Part shown: piece after piece, positions 1-13,200 of the stretch
How positions within the stretch are numbered: the stretch's first letter is position 1
How the letters are laid out: each line of letters opens with the position of its first letter
NCBI GenBank assembly: GCA_963969365.1
Contig: OZ017758.1
Coordinates: 62,001-126,000, forward strand
Direction: 5' to 3'
Length of the DNA stretch: 64,000 nucleotides
From: Asterochloris sp. CNOR1
Lineage: Eukaryota > Chlorophyta > Trebouxiophyceae > Trebouxiales > Trebouxiaceae
Program-made: the position numbers and the translations under genes
Notes under the pieces: generated by a model
Databases searched by the model: none
Seen by the model: the letters and a program-made list of their open reading frames with translations, nothing else
Told to the model about the DNA's origin: nothing

Positions 1-12
1 TGCGTCCTGCAG

Positions 13-3000
13 GCATGTCAAGATGGCCCTGCTGCTGCTGGAGGAAAGGCGGCAAGGCCGTGACTCCCCGGTGTGGGGCTACGTGGAGCACCTGCCGCGG
101 CACTTTGACACCCTGCTGCACTGGAGCGAGGCTGAGCTGCATGAGCTCTGCTACCCGGCCCTGCAGCAGTCGGTGAGTGCTCACACTGCCGTGCTCACCC
201 ACCAGGTCCCTCTGTCGTGAGCTGCTGCACTCAAGGCTGTGGGAGAGTCTGGTCAGACTGGCAACAGTATATCTGGCAGGCAGACCTGTCAATTGCACCA
301 GCAAGCAGTCTGTTGCGCTCTTTGAGGTATCCATGCAGCAGAGTGCCTGTGTGGGCCATGCTTTGAGGCGTGCTTGGGCCTGGAATGAGGTTCCTCACAC
401 TGCATCTGCACGGTAACTTTCAGCTTGTTCACAGCTTGGCGGCCTCGATGCAGGTCACCGACCAGCGCAAGGCCTGGAACGGGTACTATCACGATTGGCA
501 GGACGCCCACCCAGGCACACCAGTTGCGGAGTCAGACTTTGTGTGGGCGCTGGAGTGTGTGAGGAGTCGCGCATTCTCAGGCCCCTGGTCAGGTGCGCCC
601 CTGCCCTCTGCAGCCTGTTGCAATTCAGCGCTGGGTTTGGTGTTTTGAGATTTATGAGCTGCCACTGTTGTTGGTGGTCGTCTGTCTCAAAATTGAGCTC
701 TGGCACCAGCACGGCAGAGCACTGCAGGCTGCCACAATCCGGGCTACCTCCACGCACTTGGACCACTTGCAAATCCACTTGCAATGCACATTGCTCGATG
801 ATTACTTTCATAACCGGCAGGCAGCTTCCAGAGAAGTTGGCTTGCGGTTTGGGCTGGCGGTCACAGAACAGCATCTGGCCCTGACCGGACTTTCACCTCC
901 AATGTAGGATGCTCACTGGGTTCCTTGATGTTATGCAGGCAGCCCCCTGAGAGATCTGCTTCAGCTCTCCGCTCCAGCAGCAGTGGCTGCCCTGGTTGTA
1001 CCTGGACCTTTGCCTTCAATGCACAAGAAGTAGTGAACTCATCTATGTCCTGCAGGAAGCCCTCTAAGAGATCGGCTGCGGCTAGCTGCTCCTGCAGCAG
1101 TGGCAGGCCTGGTCTATACTCAGGTTGCCCACATCCCCATAGAGCAGATTCTGAATGGCGCCATCGCTGCCGTGCTCTTCAACATCATCTACGACTTGGT
1201 CCTCAGCAGCAAGCTGCGCTGGTATGCGCTGGCCTCAGTCATTGACTCCATCAACCACAGCTCCTTCAGCCAGGTCAGCCTGCCTGACAACCTGCAGGAA
1301 TGAAAGTCTGAGCTGGTCAGAAGCGTGCTGAGTCTGGCAGTCACATGTATGTTGGGCTCAGCCACATCATCGTGCAGGTGCGGCCCTGGATGTATTGAAC
1401 TTTGCGGCTGCTGCTGACGGGCCATCAAGGAATACAGGCATTCAGTCTCCATGTTCTGTATTCAATGGATGTCGTCCCGCTGGCGCCACAGCCTGAGGCA
1501 AACCCTGCTTGGCCAGCAAAGATCTGCCTCCCTTGTGGCAATGGCCTGCAAACAGTTGCTAATGTGCGGAGCGCAAGCGCTGGCCTTAATGACACCTGAC
1601 GGTGACATGCTGCAGAGCGAGGTGGCCTACGAGTACTTCCGCGACCGCTTCAGCGTGACATCCCAGCAGCCCTACTCACAGGCAAGACTAGATGGCATGT
1701 GATGGCATGTGCCAGGAGGGAAGGCCATAAATGCATCACTGGCTGACCTTGGGCAGCCCTACATGCTGCTGATGACCTCCTGTACGGCTTTGATCTCGGC
1801 ACAGCAGGTTGTGGCTGCAGTTGCCTGCGCCAAGGTCTATACAGCCAAACCTAGAAGTGCTGCAGTGCGGGCGCTGCATTGACAGGCATCTTCATGTGCC
1901 AGGAGGGCAGGGGGTGCATCCCGGGGAGGTCCTGCGCAGGCCAGCACAACCCTGCAGATCTGACATGCTGCTGCACTGCAGCAGCTTTTGCTTTCCATCC
2001 TGCTGACCAGTTCTGATGCACCCCCTGATGCATGCAGGGGCAGCAGGTCTTCATCACCTACGGCCAGCAGTCGAACGACAAGCTGCTGCAGTACTACGGC
2101 TTTGTCGAGCCCAAGGCTCCGGCAGACGACTTCAAGGTGTTCAACTTCTTGGCTGCGGTGGAGGCTGACCTGCAGCCATCTGAGGGGCGCAGGGCCGCGC
2201 TGCGGTCTGCAGGCCTGCTGAAGCACCTGGACACAGTGAGTGCACCTGGCGTCTGCCAAAGGTGGCATTCGATTGTCTAGGGTCTGTGCGCAACCCCTGT
2301 CAACTTTTCCTGTCTCCTACTGCGGCCCTCAGTCTTGCAATTACAGCCAGGCTGCGTCCTTTGACGCCATCTGTGCTTTGGCGTGTGGCCCTGCAATGCT
2401 GCCAGATGTGCATTGTCCACCTGCTGGGCCCAGTGTCACCTCAGTAGACACACTGCAGTTGATGCCTACCCAAGCTGGCGCCTGCTGCTCTGCTGTGTGC
2501 AGAGGCATCCCCTGCCACAGCTGCCATTATGCCCAACAAGGATCATATACTCGAAAGGTTCCTGTGCAGTGCCCACCCCCACTCAGAACCGATGAGCATG
2601 GTGCTGCTGCCAGCATGCCATGCACGCAGCTCACCTACCACTGTCAGGGCTGAATTCGATTGCCTGCTGCCCGGCAGGTTGTTCTCACCAGAGCTGGCAT
2701 TGCACCTGATGCCATGACAGCACTGCGGGCGCTGGTGGCTTCAGACAAATTGTTTGACAGCGCCGGCCTTCCAAAGTTCAAGTCAGCAGTTAGCAAAGAC
2801 AACGAGAGGGCAGCTCTTCAGGTGAGGCCAGATCTCACAGTTATTCTGGCTGCTTCGGTGTGTGGGCCCTTCCGTCTCACAGCAGCTTGTTTCTGCTGCA
2901 GGTCCTCATATCATTGACAAAGCGTCTCCAGCAACAGATGTCTCAGAGAAGGAGTCTGGAGGGGCTCGACAGCGACAGGCAACACTTCCTGCTTGCTCAG

Positions 3001-3081
3001 GGATTCAGGCAGCAAAAGGGCCTGGTACTTCAAGCTGCACAGCAGCTTTTCAGCAGACAGCTGCAGGACCTGAGCGGATGA
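13..3081 (+). CDS. SET-domain lysine methyltransferase, Rubisco LSMT/SETD3-like (5' partial)
   Basis: Seven exons join in phase: 13-172, 454-592, 1107-1273, 1616-1681, 2038-2235, 2678-2821, 2902-3081 (TGA). The third acceptor is the least certain; 1124 is the alternative but breaks phase. The first exon follows a TGCAG acceptor at the window edge, so the N-terminus lies outside. The SET core is recognisable: VIDSINHSS (the conserved DxxNHS turn that binds AdoMet), then FITYGQQSNDKLLQYYGF (the Y-G-x-x-x-N/D pseudoknot element). After it comes an all-helical C-terminal region (TRAGIAPDAMTALRALVAS and on) typical of the Rubisco-LSMT substrate-binding domain. Known members methylate lysines of Rubisco large subunit, fructose-bisphosphate aldolase or other proteins; the substrate here cannot be read. 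The intron after PYSQ appears to use a GC donor (AG/GCAAGA) and joins PYSQ to GQQVFITYG. Confidence 0.85.
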
Positions 3082-3634
3082 TGGCTTCTGAGAGTGTGCA
3101 TGTTCAGCTCTGAGAGCTGATGCAGGGCATCTGGCACAATTGTCTGATGGGCACCAGCAAAATCATCGCCTGCCAGGGGCTACAGGCTTCCTGCTATGCC
3201 CTGCTGGGGCTACTGCCTTGCAAATACATGGGTGCCCTGCCTCTGCCCTTAACCCAGTCCTATTTCATTTGGGTTCGCGTGGCATTCCCAGATTAGCAGA
3301 AGCCTGCAGACTCCTGCTGGGGCTGATTCAAAGGCTTTTGGCGGGCTTTGGCTGCAGCAGCCATAGCTGGCGAGACGGGGTGGGGTCATGGCATAATTCG
3401 GGCATGACAGTTGAACTCTGCCCTCTTCCATTGGCCTGGGAGAGTAAGGAGTGTCCTTACATTTGAAATTCAGTCTATTTGACAGCCTCCAGCTCACATG
3501 GTGGTGCAGGCCACAGCTTGATGTTGTCCAGTCAGGAACTGCAATTCCCATCAGAACATCATGGCAAACGCTTGCTAGCAGGCAGCGTGAAACCTGACCT
3601 AGTACATGGTTCGACACTGTTCTGCGTTCACGGG
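3082..3634. other. Intergenic between SET and GNAT genes
   Basis: Both flanking genes read rightward. An open frame runs from 3479 into the GNAT start, but nothing before the ATG at 3635 resembles the domain, so it is taken as 5' UTR or spacer. I see no RNA gene. Confidence 0.5.
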
Positions 3635-6600
3635 ATGAAAGGCAACAGCACCATCACTGTCAGGCAGCCGCAGAATCGGGAGGATTGCCTGGCAGTGGTA
3701 ACGCTGACTGCAACCAATTTCGATGCAGAGGTTAAAGGGGCTGGCCAGACAGTGGAGCAGTATATTAGCATCGAGACTGATGAGCTGGAAGCAAATACAG
3801 AACTTTGGCCCCAGATAGGTGCGCTGAGCAAGCAAAACTTACGTGCAGCTGTGATGGCTGATCATCCAATTAGCCAAGAGAACCCATCTATGTCTGCAGG
3901 CATCGCCTTTGAGGGCAGTCAGGTGCTGGGTGCTGTTGTGCTGCGGCTGTGGGATCAGGATGAGGAGCACCTCAGCTACTGGGAGGCGAGCTCACTCTGC
4001 CGCAACAAACAGTCTGATGCTGCCAGCAGTCGGTACTGGCCACCTGCAGTGCCTCCGCTCATCAGGGCAGGCAGGCTCCAAAGTCTTGCCATACCCGATC
4101 AGCAGCTCACTCCAGCCTGCACCCAGCATGTCAGAAGGTTGCCTTTAGGGTCTAGTCCTGTGCGCCTGCTGGTGATGGCTACTCTGACGGGGCTTTCTCT
4201 CTCGATAGTCACCACCCTGCGGGCCTGCTCACAGATGTCTGCCTTGATGGTCACTGCCCTGATTGCCTGCACACAGATATCTGTCTTGATGACCCACCCT
4301 GCTTGCCTGCAAACAGATATGTCTGCGTCGCAGAGGGCCCTGCCGCCAGCAACAAGCCACTCAGATGCTCGTGTTCTTTGCCTCAAGCCTGGCAGTGCTT
4401 CAACCTGACATCTGTGCTCTGGAAGTCTGATACCCAGGAAATTGTGTCCCATGTTGCAGGCGAGGTATCACTTGAGTCCGACATGAAAGCTGTGGACGTT
4501 GGGCAGCCCAAACATCTGTCTTCTGTGCCGCAGGTGTGGCAGCGCACCAATCTCATATCGGTGCTGTGGAACTACTGCTATGACCACCTTCTCGTGGACA
4601 CCTTGGCCCCCGGGGAGTCCTTCATCGACTTCATTGCAGTCTCAGAGCACGCGCGGGGGAAGGGCTTGGGCTCACTGCTCATGCGCTGGGCGGAGCAGAC
4701 CTCTGTTGCCATCATGCTACAGCGCCTCCCTGACCAGGCAGGGCAGGACCTGTGCCGGATCTTGCTGCGGGTGAGTCAGTTGGCTCTCGAGAAAACCTAG
4801 TACAGGCAGCTGGCACCTGCTTCTGACTGTCCAGCGCTAAGGCTGGACCGGATGGCATCATCGTTATTGAACAGGTCACAGCTGGGGCTTCAACAACTGT
4901 TTCATGGAGGTCTCATTGATGATTGCTGCTCCAGCTGTGTGCAGGTTACTGCAGAGACCACAGCTGCAGTAGAGGCGGCTGAAGCTGCCTTGCCGCTGCT
5001 TGCATGCCTCATGCGTCACATGCTGTGCCTGGGCTCATGGTGCTGCCCTCCATCAATTCACTGCTGCTCAGCATAAGTGCTGACCACTGCACTGCCTCGC
5101 TCAGGGTGCTGCAGATGGTGCGGTGGCGATGCGCATGTGTGAAAAGTGCAGGTACCAGGTCTCGCCTCCAAGCTTTGAGTGCTGCTCAGCACAACACAAG
5201 TGCTGACTGCTGAGCCAGCCTGCACGCAGGTTGCTGCTGACAATGCGGTGGCGGTGCGCATGTATGAGAAGTGCGGGTATCAGGTGGTGGGGCGAACCAC
5301 AGACAGCCCTCTCCACTGGATCATGCAGGTAGGCCTAGTGCAGCTGAGTGCAAGACTTCAGCACTGGCAGTGGGCTCCCTGCACTAGGATGTGCTGTTCA
5401 CAGACAGCCCCCTGCAATGGATCGTGCAGGTAGAGCTAGTGCAGTTCAGTGCAGGACTCAATCGGTGCCTTGACTGCCCGCAGCACATTTGGAAGAGCTT
5501 CCTGGGCCACCCTGTGTGGAACATGATGGCCAAGCGCCTCCAGACCAGTGCGGGGGCAGTGGCCAACTACGCCCCAGTCATGATCCCCATAGCCGCAACG
5601 GCCACAGCCGCCATGCCGGCGGCGCCGCGGCCGTCTGGTCCGGCCGTGCCCTCCATCCCGGAAGGGAAGCAGTTCGTGAGTCAGCCACAGTCAGCTGCAG
5701 AGGAGCGTCCAGCAGTGGCAGGCACCAGGTGGGCTGCACTGCAGAGCTGTGCCCTCCTGCCTGCTGTGGGCTGCTGTAGCTAGTCACCTGGCTGATGCAG
5801 GAGCAGCACTGGCGGATGCTACAAGGGATGCTGCAGGCCTGCCCTACCACCTGCCTGCTGCGGTTGCTGCTGCACTTGCCTTCTGGCTTTGCCCTGCCAC
5901 AGCTGCCAACATCTCTGACACCCCCAAGCAACAGTCCGTTGGCTCCTGCACATGGTGCACGACGACCAGTCATGTCGTTCAGGCTGAGCAGAGATGCTGC
6001 TCGCAGTCCCTGGATGCTTGCCTAACGGGACACTTTGCCTGTTTCCTTATGCATAACGGTGATGTGCGACCCAGCGTAAAAAAAGATGAGCAAGAAAACC
6101 TGCAATGCTCGCCTGCTCATACTGCAGTGGGCATGACCCAGCTACACCCATCTCATCACGTGCAGGGGCCAGGGCCAGGCACCACGGCGGCGCCCGCGCA
6201 TGGTCTACAGCTTCACGGCAGCCTCCACTATGGCCCAGCGGCCCGGGGGGATCGTCATGGAGATGAAGGACGCCGGGGGGCAGGATTCTGAAGGGGAGGG
6301 CAGCGGAGTGCAGGAGCCTGGCGCCGCAGCCCACGCGCCGCAGCCGGCCCAGCAATCGGGCGCAGGCGCCAGTGGAGCAGCCAGGGCGGTGCAGCGGCTG
6401 CACTCCCTGTCGCGCAGCAGCGCGCCGGCGCCGTTGACCACGGTGGCTGAGATGGTTGAGCTGGATGATGACTCATCGTTTGCCAGCCTGGAGGGCGGCT
6501 CAGCCATGCTCCCCCGCCGCCGTGGTCTGCAGCGCCTGCCCAGCTTCCGGCAGCAGCAACTGCAGCCCAGATTCTCGCAGGCTGGCAGCAAGGCTACGGC

Positions 6601-6655
6601 CACGGGTGGCGGCCCCTCTCAGCGGCGCAGCCTTGCAAGAACGGCAACCATGTAG
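3635..6655 (+). CDS. GNAT-family N-acetyltransferase with Ser/Arg-rich C-terminal extension
   Basis: Five exons keep phase: 3635-3985, 4534-4770, 5230-5328, 5484-5675, 6173-6655 (TAG; 6179 is an alternative last acceptor), giving 453 aa. The GNAT fold is readable: strand [14 protein letters not shown]; motif [21 protein letters not shown] with the R-G-K-G-L-G acetyl-CoA pyrophosphate loop (about residues 155-175); motif [23 protein letters not shown]. It transfers acetyl from acetyl-CoA to an amine, but the substrate is not evident. The last 160 residues are low complexity (Ala/Gln/Ser, then [15 protein letters not shown]), with no further domain seen. The first intron appears to use a GC donor (GAG/GCGAGC), giving the continuous HLSYWE/VWQRTN. 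The introns hold broken copies of the neighbouring exons (4386-5458). Confidence 0.8.
4386..5458 (+). repeat. Degenerate copies of GNAT exon junctions inside its introns
   Basis: Three pairs are visible. 4386-4428 mimics the exon-2 start at 4531-4576 (both read W-Q-x-x-N-L-x-S-V-L-W). 5104-5162 mimics the exon-3 start at 5229-5287 (decayed MCEKCRYQV beside real MYEKCGYQV). 5396-5458 repeats the exon-3 end plus donor at 5293-5355 (ACAGACAGCCC...TGGATC..GCAGGTAG). The copies are not needed for a continuous protein. Confidence 0.75.
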
Positions 6656-7219
6656 CACATGCCCACACGCCTTTAGCTCAGCGGGAATACTGGTGGTTGC
6701 CAGTGTCTGTGCCCGCTGCAATTGCTGCCATTAGGATGCCCTGCCCAAACTTTTGAACCCTCAGCCTGACCTCACAGGAACAGACAGGCAGTCTGCAGAC
6801 AGTTTGTCCCGCGGGTATGCTGTGCTGCACAAACCCATGTTCTTCTGCCTGCTCTTACATGAGCCAGCATTGCGGATGAAATGCAGTAACAGCTTTCAAA
6901 TGAAAGAATGTGATGAAGCGCAAACTGACCAGGAGGGGCCTGCTGGGCAAGCAGGGGTGTTCAGCTTATTCAGGTGGAGCGAGACTGCAAGCTGAAATCA
7001 GCTACATGAGCAGGACATCAAGTCAAACTTGGTGCAGAGAACCACACCTTTTGTTGGCAACCCGGAACAGAAAGCTGTACAGGGACTGTACAGGCAGAGG
7101 CAGGCAAGGGAAGAAGCAGTCAGGGCTGCAACAGAGAGGTGCCTGTCACTGGACACCCAATTCAGGGCTCAGGAGCTCCTCAAGCTGAGTGCTCGAGCTA
7201 GATGTTGGAGCTCAGTGCG
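6656..7219. other. Convergent 3' intergenic region
   Basis: This lies between the GNAT stop at 6655 (+) and the stop of the leftward membrane-protein gene at 7220. It presumably holds both 3' UTRs. I see no coding or RNA gene. The short ORFs here lack family similarity. Confidence 0.5.
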
Positions 7220-10200
7220 TCAGAGGAGGCCACCCTCCCCATCACTCATCTCATCCACCGCTTCAGGGCTCATGCCCTCAGCAGCTGCGGCCCACTGCTC
7301 ATACAAAGCATTCAGGAAGATGCTGGTGCCCGCCGACCGGTGGGGGCTCATGTTGCGCCAGGCCTGCACGCGCCCGCCGGGCGTGACGGGCAGTGGCCCC
7401 ACTGCCAGCATCGGGCTGCCGGGGCTGTCGTGCGGCTGCTGGTCAGCATCCCTCTGGGCGGCTGCAGGGCAGTGGGGCCAGGGTCAGCCACGTTTGTCGC
7501 AAGCCCATTGCAGGCAGGCTGCTTGAGCGGGCTGTGCAGCAGTCAGCGGGCCTGGGCTCTGCATCACTCAGGGCGTGTGCCGCTCTGTTCAGCCTTGGTG
7601 CTCAGCGGCCTCTGTGCTGTTGTGATGGTGGGTGAAGAAGGGATTCACCTCTCAAAGACACTGAGCACTGGCTGTGCACACACACACACAGCTCACAAGC
7701 TCACCTGTGTAACCACAAGTCCAGCCACACTGCCCTCCTAGCTTGAGACCACACCGGCTAAGCTGCTGCCAGGTCTGCATGCCTGGACAGTGCTGCATCC
7801 CCATGTGCACAGCTTCACCTCCAGCCACACTGCTCTCTCAGCTGAGGCCTGCACAGCCTGCCCGCTGCCAGGTGTGCATGCAGCACTTGCAGCACAGCAC
7901 AAGGTGCAGATGCGCAGAATGGTGTCACCAAAGATACACCGCCATGCAGCCCACCTCTTGTTCTACATGAATGTATATGGTGCCTCACCTGCTGCCAGGT
8001 CTGCATCCAGCTTTCTCTGCACAGCACTGACGTCGAACTTCCTGCGCTTTCGGCGGTCCTCCCTGCTGTTGCCCTCAACCGATGTGGCCCCCATGGGGTT
8101 CATGTAGACACTGCTGCTGCCGCTGGAGGCAACTGTGACCGCCTCCATGTCCGATGGCTCCGCAAAACCCTCATGGCTCGCCATGATGCGCTGCGTGCCC
8201 AGGCGCATGCTGCCGCTGTGCTCTGTGCAGCACCAAGGACGAGATGTGAAGCCCAACACCTCGTTTGAACACACAGAGGACTGGGAGACATACTGAGAGC
8301 TGTTGACATCTCAGGTGGAAGGTGTGACGCTGACGCTTCTTGACACAGAGCATGCAGTGTTGACACAAATTTTGCAGGTGTCAACAAGTGATGCTGTGAA
8401 GCTTTTGGTGATGAGCCTGCACGATTTCTTCAGATAGTGACCTGTCCCAGAAGAAGGGTGCATGCTGCAGCATTCCTGATGGCAGATGTATGCGTTTGTA
8501 CAACATAACATAAGCTGTAGATGGTCCCCATCTGTAAACCAAGCTGCGTCCCCCTGCTGGCAGACGCTGTGCACACTTGACCGAAGCGCTCACACAACAC
8601 CCCCTCAAGCTGATGCTGTGTCCTGTACGCAGCTGCCATGTCTGCCTCACTCAATTACGGACATACCCGTGACATCACCCATGCGGACCCATGTGGCCCA
8701 CCTGAGAGCTGTGGCCCCTGGTACTTGTAGCCGCCCTTGATGGGGGAGCTGCGTGTGCTGCTGCCGCTCTCGGTGCTGAGCCGGCTGCTGGGGCTGTCCT
8801 GCAGCTGCGGCCCCTGCTGCAGGATCAGGACTCCATGGCGGGGGAGCTCATCCGTGGTGCGGGTGCGGGTGCGGGTCTGCCTGCGCCGCTGCAGGGGCAC
8901 AGGATATGTGGTGAGGAACTCAGTGGTGGAGCATGCGGCATGCTTTGAGGATGACACCACCTTTCTGGCTATTCCCAGTACCACAGGGATTGTGTTGAGA
9001 CAGCTGATGCATTGCCTTGACGCAATCCAGTGGTGTGGGCTTGGAAAGGTTGCGCACATCAACGCCCTCTGCCACTCTATTTTTGAAGGGAACCTGCTTG
9101 TACAGTGCCTAGCATGCAAGCAGGTGGGGGTCAATGGGAGCCAATCTTTGCATCGACTAAATTGTGGTACCGCCCCCTGCAGCAAGGACAGCATTCCACG
9201 TGTGTGGTGGCCATGCGCATTGTGCCGGCGCAAGCGACAGCAGTGGGGGGGTCCTTTGGGAAGCTGACAAGCCTGTTGAGGCAGCATGCTTGCAGATAGG
9301 GGGTTGATGGTGCGTCAAGCGTGGCTCTGACTGAACTGTGAGGGGTGGAGTGGCCAGTGCAGGCTGCACACATGCTAGGTGGGGGCTTGCTTTTGGGCCA
9401 TGCATGGCTCTGAATGAGCCATGAAGTGTAATCTGGCTGGTGGACATCGTATGCACGCATGCATCTGGGGAAGGAGGGGCTTTGCCCCGAGACAGCCACA
9501 GCCAAAGAGGCCTGCTCTAGCGTGTGTCTCTTGCTGGCAACCATGGCTGGCAGTTTGTTTTGTTTGGTAGATGGAGGTGCAACCACCTGCCCGACACACA
9601 GCGTCCCGCTTGTGAGCGGCACCACATCCGTTTCAGCAGATATGCCACAATGGCAGGGTCGTGGTGTCCATTGAGTGCATGCAATGCCGCTGTGCGTGAG
9701 CCTTGCACCCCATGCAAGGCCGTGCTGGAGCTACTCACTGAGGGGCACAGGCAGCAGAAGCACCAGAGGAAGCACAGCGTGAGGAGCGCCAGGAGGCCCA
9801 GGAGGCCCAACACAACGATGAGGACGATGATCCACGGCTGGAGGCTGGTACCGCTGCCGCTGCTCTGCAGCAGTGAAAGCATGCCTCAGTCGAGCTTGGC
9901 TCAACATGACAAGCCTGATGACCCACAGAAGCAGGCTGGGCGCTGCTGCAGTTGCTCTGCAGCAGTGAAAGTTCAATCAAGCAGGGGTGGACGCCCGGGT
10001 AGAACTGACAAGCATAATGAGCCATGGAGGCTGGCTGGGTGCTGCTGCCATTGCTCTGCAGCAGCAGCACCAAGGCAACTGAATGGCAGACATGGCAGTG
10101 AACCCAGTGCCTCATGTATACATGAGTGGGCGCCCAGCACCACGACCAAACACGATGAAGCAAGGCTTAGGCTTATTCAGTGCCATGGCAGCAGCCCAGG

Positions 10201-13200
10201 CATGGCTCTGGGCAGTGTACAGAGTATGGGCGATGCGTTGGCAGTACAGGTGGCAAGCACTACAACGAAAACAACAGTGCGAAGCACCAGTGCCTTTCCT
10301 ATCTGCATGTGAAAGCCAAGCAGGCACTTGGCTGAAAGCCACTCCAGCCTCGTGTCAACAGGCGGCAACGTGTGCAGCCCTTCAAAGCACAAAAGCAACA
10401 AAGCATGTGGATTCCCTCAAGGCAGCCTTTTCACGGTGCCAGCAGAGACCGTCATGCGCTGCAGACTGTGAGAGGCCAGCAACAACTGGCAAGCATGTGC
10501 TGTGGGCAGCCAGCTGCCAGCAGAACAGTACTTTCCTGAACACACAACAGTGCAGGACGCCGGCAGAAGTTGTCCTGCAGACTAAACAGTGCTGGATGCT
10601 GGCAAAACTTGGCGTGCATGTGCAAGCAAGTGTGAATCGACTCCCACCGAGCTCTGCGTCTGCTGGCCGCCAACGCCCAGCACTCCCAGCGGTCCCCCAG
10701 GGGCTGCGTTGGTTGTCGTCGGCGCTGGGGTGGTGAATGGCACGCTGCCAAGATCGTCGACCCCCAAGGTTCCAGGTGCGGAGCGATTGCGTGAGCCAGG
10801 AGCGCCAGGCAGGCTGGCGCCGCTGCCTGCAGGGCAGGCACACATTCTGAGTCGCAGTCTCTCTTTGTGCCCTGAGGTCGTGAAGGGAACACTGCCAAGG
10901 TCGTCCAACCCCAAGGTTTCAGGCGCTGAGACGCTGAGGGAGCTGTAAGCGCCTGAAAGGTGTGGCGGTTTCTCTGCAGATAGGTCTAGTGCGGGGCTGA
11001 GCGGCCACAGGAGCCGGGACCGCCATGTAGGCTGGCATCGCTGCCTGTAGGGTAGACTCAGACTCCTACGTGAGATGTTCCTGCTTTGAGCCAGGCACTG
11101 AGCTGAGGCTGCAGACTACTGCCCTGCATCATGGCTGGAAACACCTGAGCTGTAAGGAGCTCATTCAGGAAACTCAGTATACGCAGAAGGGCATCAGCAT
11201 GAGCCTTTACTCCCTGCGTGAACGGATGACAGAGCACGAACAAGCCCGGTCGTCTTCTTCTGCACACACTGGCGCAGTGCATGCAGGGAAGGCTCAGATT
11301 CCTGTGATGTGCGGCAGGGCTGTGCGCAGATAGGTCCAGCCTGCAAAGCTGCAGGCTATTATATTGCCAAGCTGCAGGCCATTCCTTGCCAAGCTTCAGC
11401 CCTCTGCAAGAACTGCATCGTCAGCACAATGCGAGGGCAGGCTGTGTGATTGCGGCGCGCTAAGCGCCTCCTTCATCCCTGCACCAGCCAGGCAGCGCTG
11501 TACCAAGACAGGAAGCAGCCCTGTTCCCATGGCGCTGCAGCGGCTTGCATGCAGAGACATGAGTTGCCTGGCAGGTGCAGCCCATTTCAGTGCCAAGTTG
11601 TTGCTTTCCTGTGCTGAATTCAGCACAAGCAGGCTGTGAGCAAGACTGGCCTTGCCAGCAATCAGCACATGGTGGTAGAGCACGATGATGAAGCTGCAGC
11701 TAGCCTGCAGGCTGTATGCTTCATGCTGTGTGCCTGCATGCATGCTGCAGGGTGAGACTGCAGCTTGCCTGCAGTGGCGTTTGGCGCGGGCGCCGCCGCT
11801 GCTGCTGAGCTGAGCTGCCCCTGGACCAAGCCGGGCTGGCTGCTGCCCTCCCCCTGCACTGGAGGCTGGGCTGCAGGGCCCAGCGGCAGCTCCAGCGGGG
11901 CTGAGGTGGCGCCGCCAGAAGCGCACGCCAGGAAGGTGGGGCCCGGCAGCACCACTGCAGCAGCAAACTGGCAGTGAGGGGCAGCTCAGTATTCATTTTG
12001 TCTGTCATTGCACAGGGAGGTGACAGCATGGTCTTAGGATGTAAAACAGTGCTGGGAGCAGTGTGAATGCTTTCAGAGCAGTGGTACTGGTGCAGGCTAG
12101 GTGGGGCCGGGCAGCACCACTGCAACAGGCAAGCGGCAGGTTGTGAGGGGCGGCCTGGAGCCTCCTCAGGCTCAAGCCTCCCGGTGTTGCTTGCTTGCAC
12201 CCGCCGCGGCCAGATGCAGAGCCAGTCAAAGACCATCCCTGTGCCCTGCTGGTGCGTACACTCAACAAGGAGCTCTCAGTCTATGAAGTGCTGGGAGCGT
12301 GCGCATGCTGGCTGGGCGATGGGCACGGTGCATTCAGCTCAGCTTTGCTCTCCAACTCAGCGCCCCCACTCAGGCAGCCTGCCTATGAGGCACCTGACCA
12401 CATGTAGGCATGTCAGTTGTGACGAGTGTCACGTTTGGCACCCTGGCTGCAGGGCTTCATGCCTACCTGGCGCGGCAGCATATCTGAGGCACGAGACTGC
12501 TGCATCCATCTGGGACTGCAACTGCTGCAGGAGGCCCTGGGCGCCGTCCCGCAGCAGCTGCCCTACCAGCAGCGCTGCCGCAGGGGAGGCTGCCTCCACA
12601 TACCACTGCACCAGCAGGGCGCTGCAGGCTCCCTGTGGCGGGCTGCCAGAGCTCTGCGGAGGTGCTGTGCTGGTAGTGCCGCTGACCTGCAACTCAGCAG
12701 GGTGAGACTGAGATTCTACTTCAGTTTCTTCTCTTTGGTAAAGTCAATTGTTGACCCTGTTGCCATCGGGACAGCATACTGGAACAGGGCAGCGCTCTGA
12801 TGTTGGGGCTTGCTGGTGGTGTGGTATCTTGCGGCAATGCCAGGGCCAGCAGTGCAGAGCGCTGACATACCCACGACAGCATGACAGATGCAGTGCCCCA
12901 GGCACAGTGCTTCTGGGGATGGTATTGCATGACGTTCAGGCGCTTCTTTTTGCAAAGCAGATAAATCACGCACCTGCAGCATCTTCCTGCCAAAGCCGAC
13001 CACTCTCCTCCTGGGCCTGAACAGATCGGCCAGCAATGAGTCTCCTGTGGCCTCCGCGGTGCCCCACCTCCCATCAACTGTGCTGCTTCTCAGCAGCTTG
13101 CGCCCTGCACAGGAGCACACCACACAGGGTCCATGACGGCCTGCCTGATGTAACCTACATCCACCATTCAGACCAAGATCATGAGGGAAGCAAGGCTTGC

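Noticed and set aside
4386-4428. Alternative GNAT exon
   Set aside because: Similar to the exon-2 start but lacks the rest of motif A and a usable donor; read as a decayed junction copy.
9524-10312. 262-codon plus-strand ORF
   Set aside because: It is the antisense shadow of the transmembrane exon and its decoy copies; no family features.
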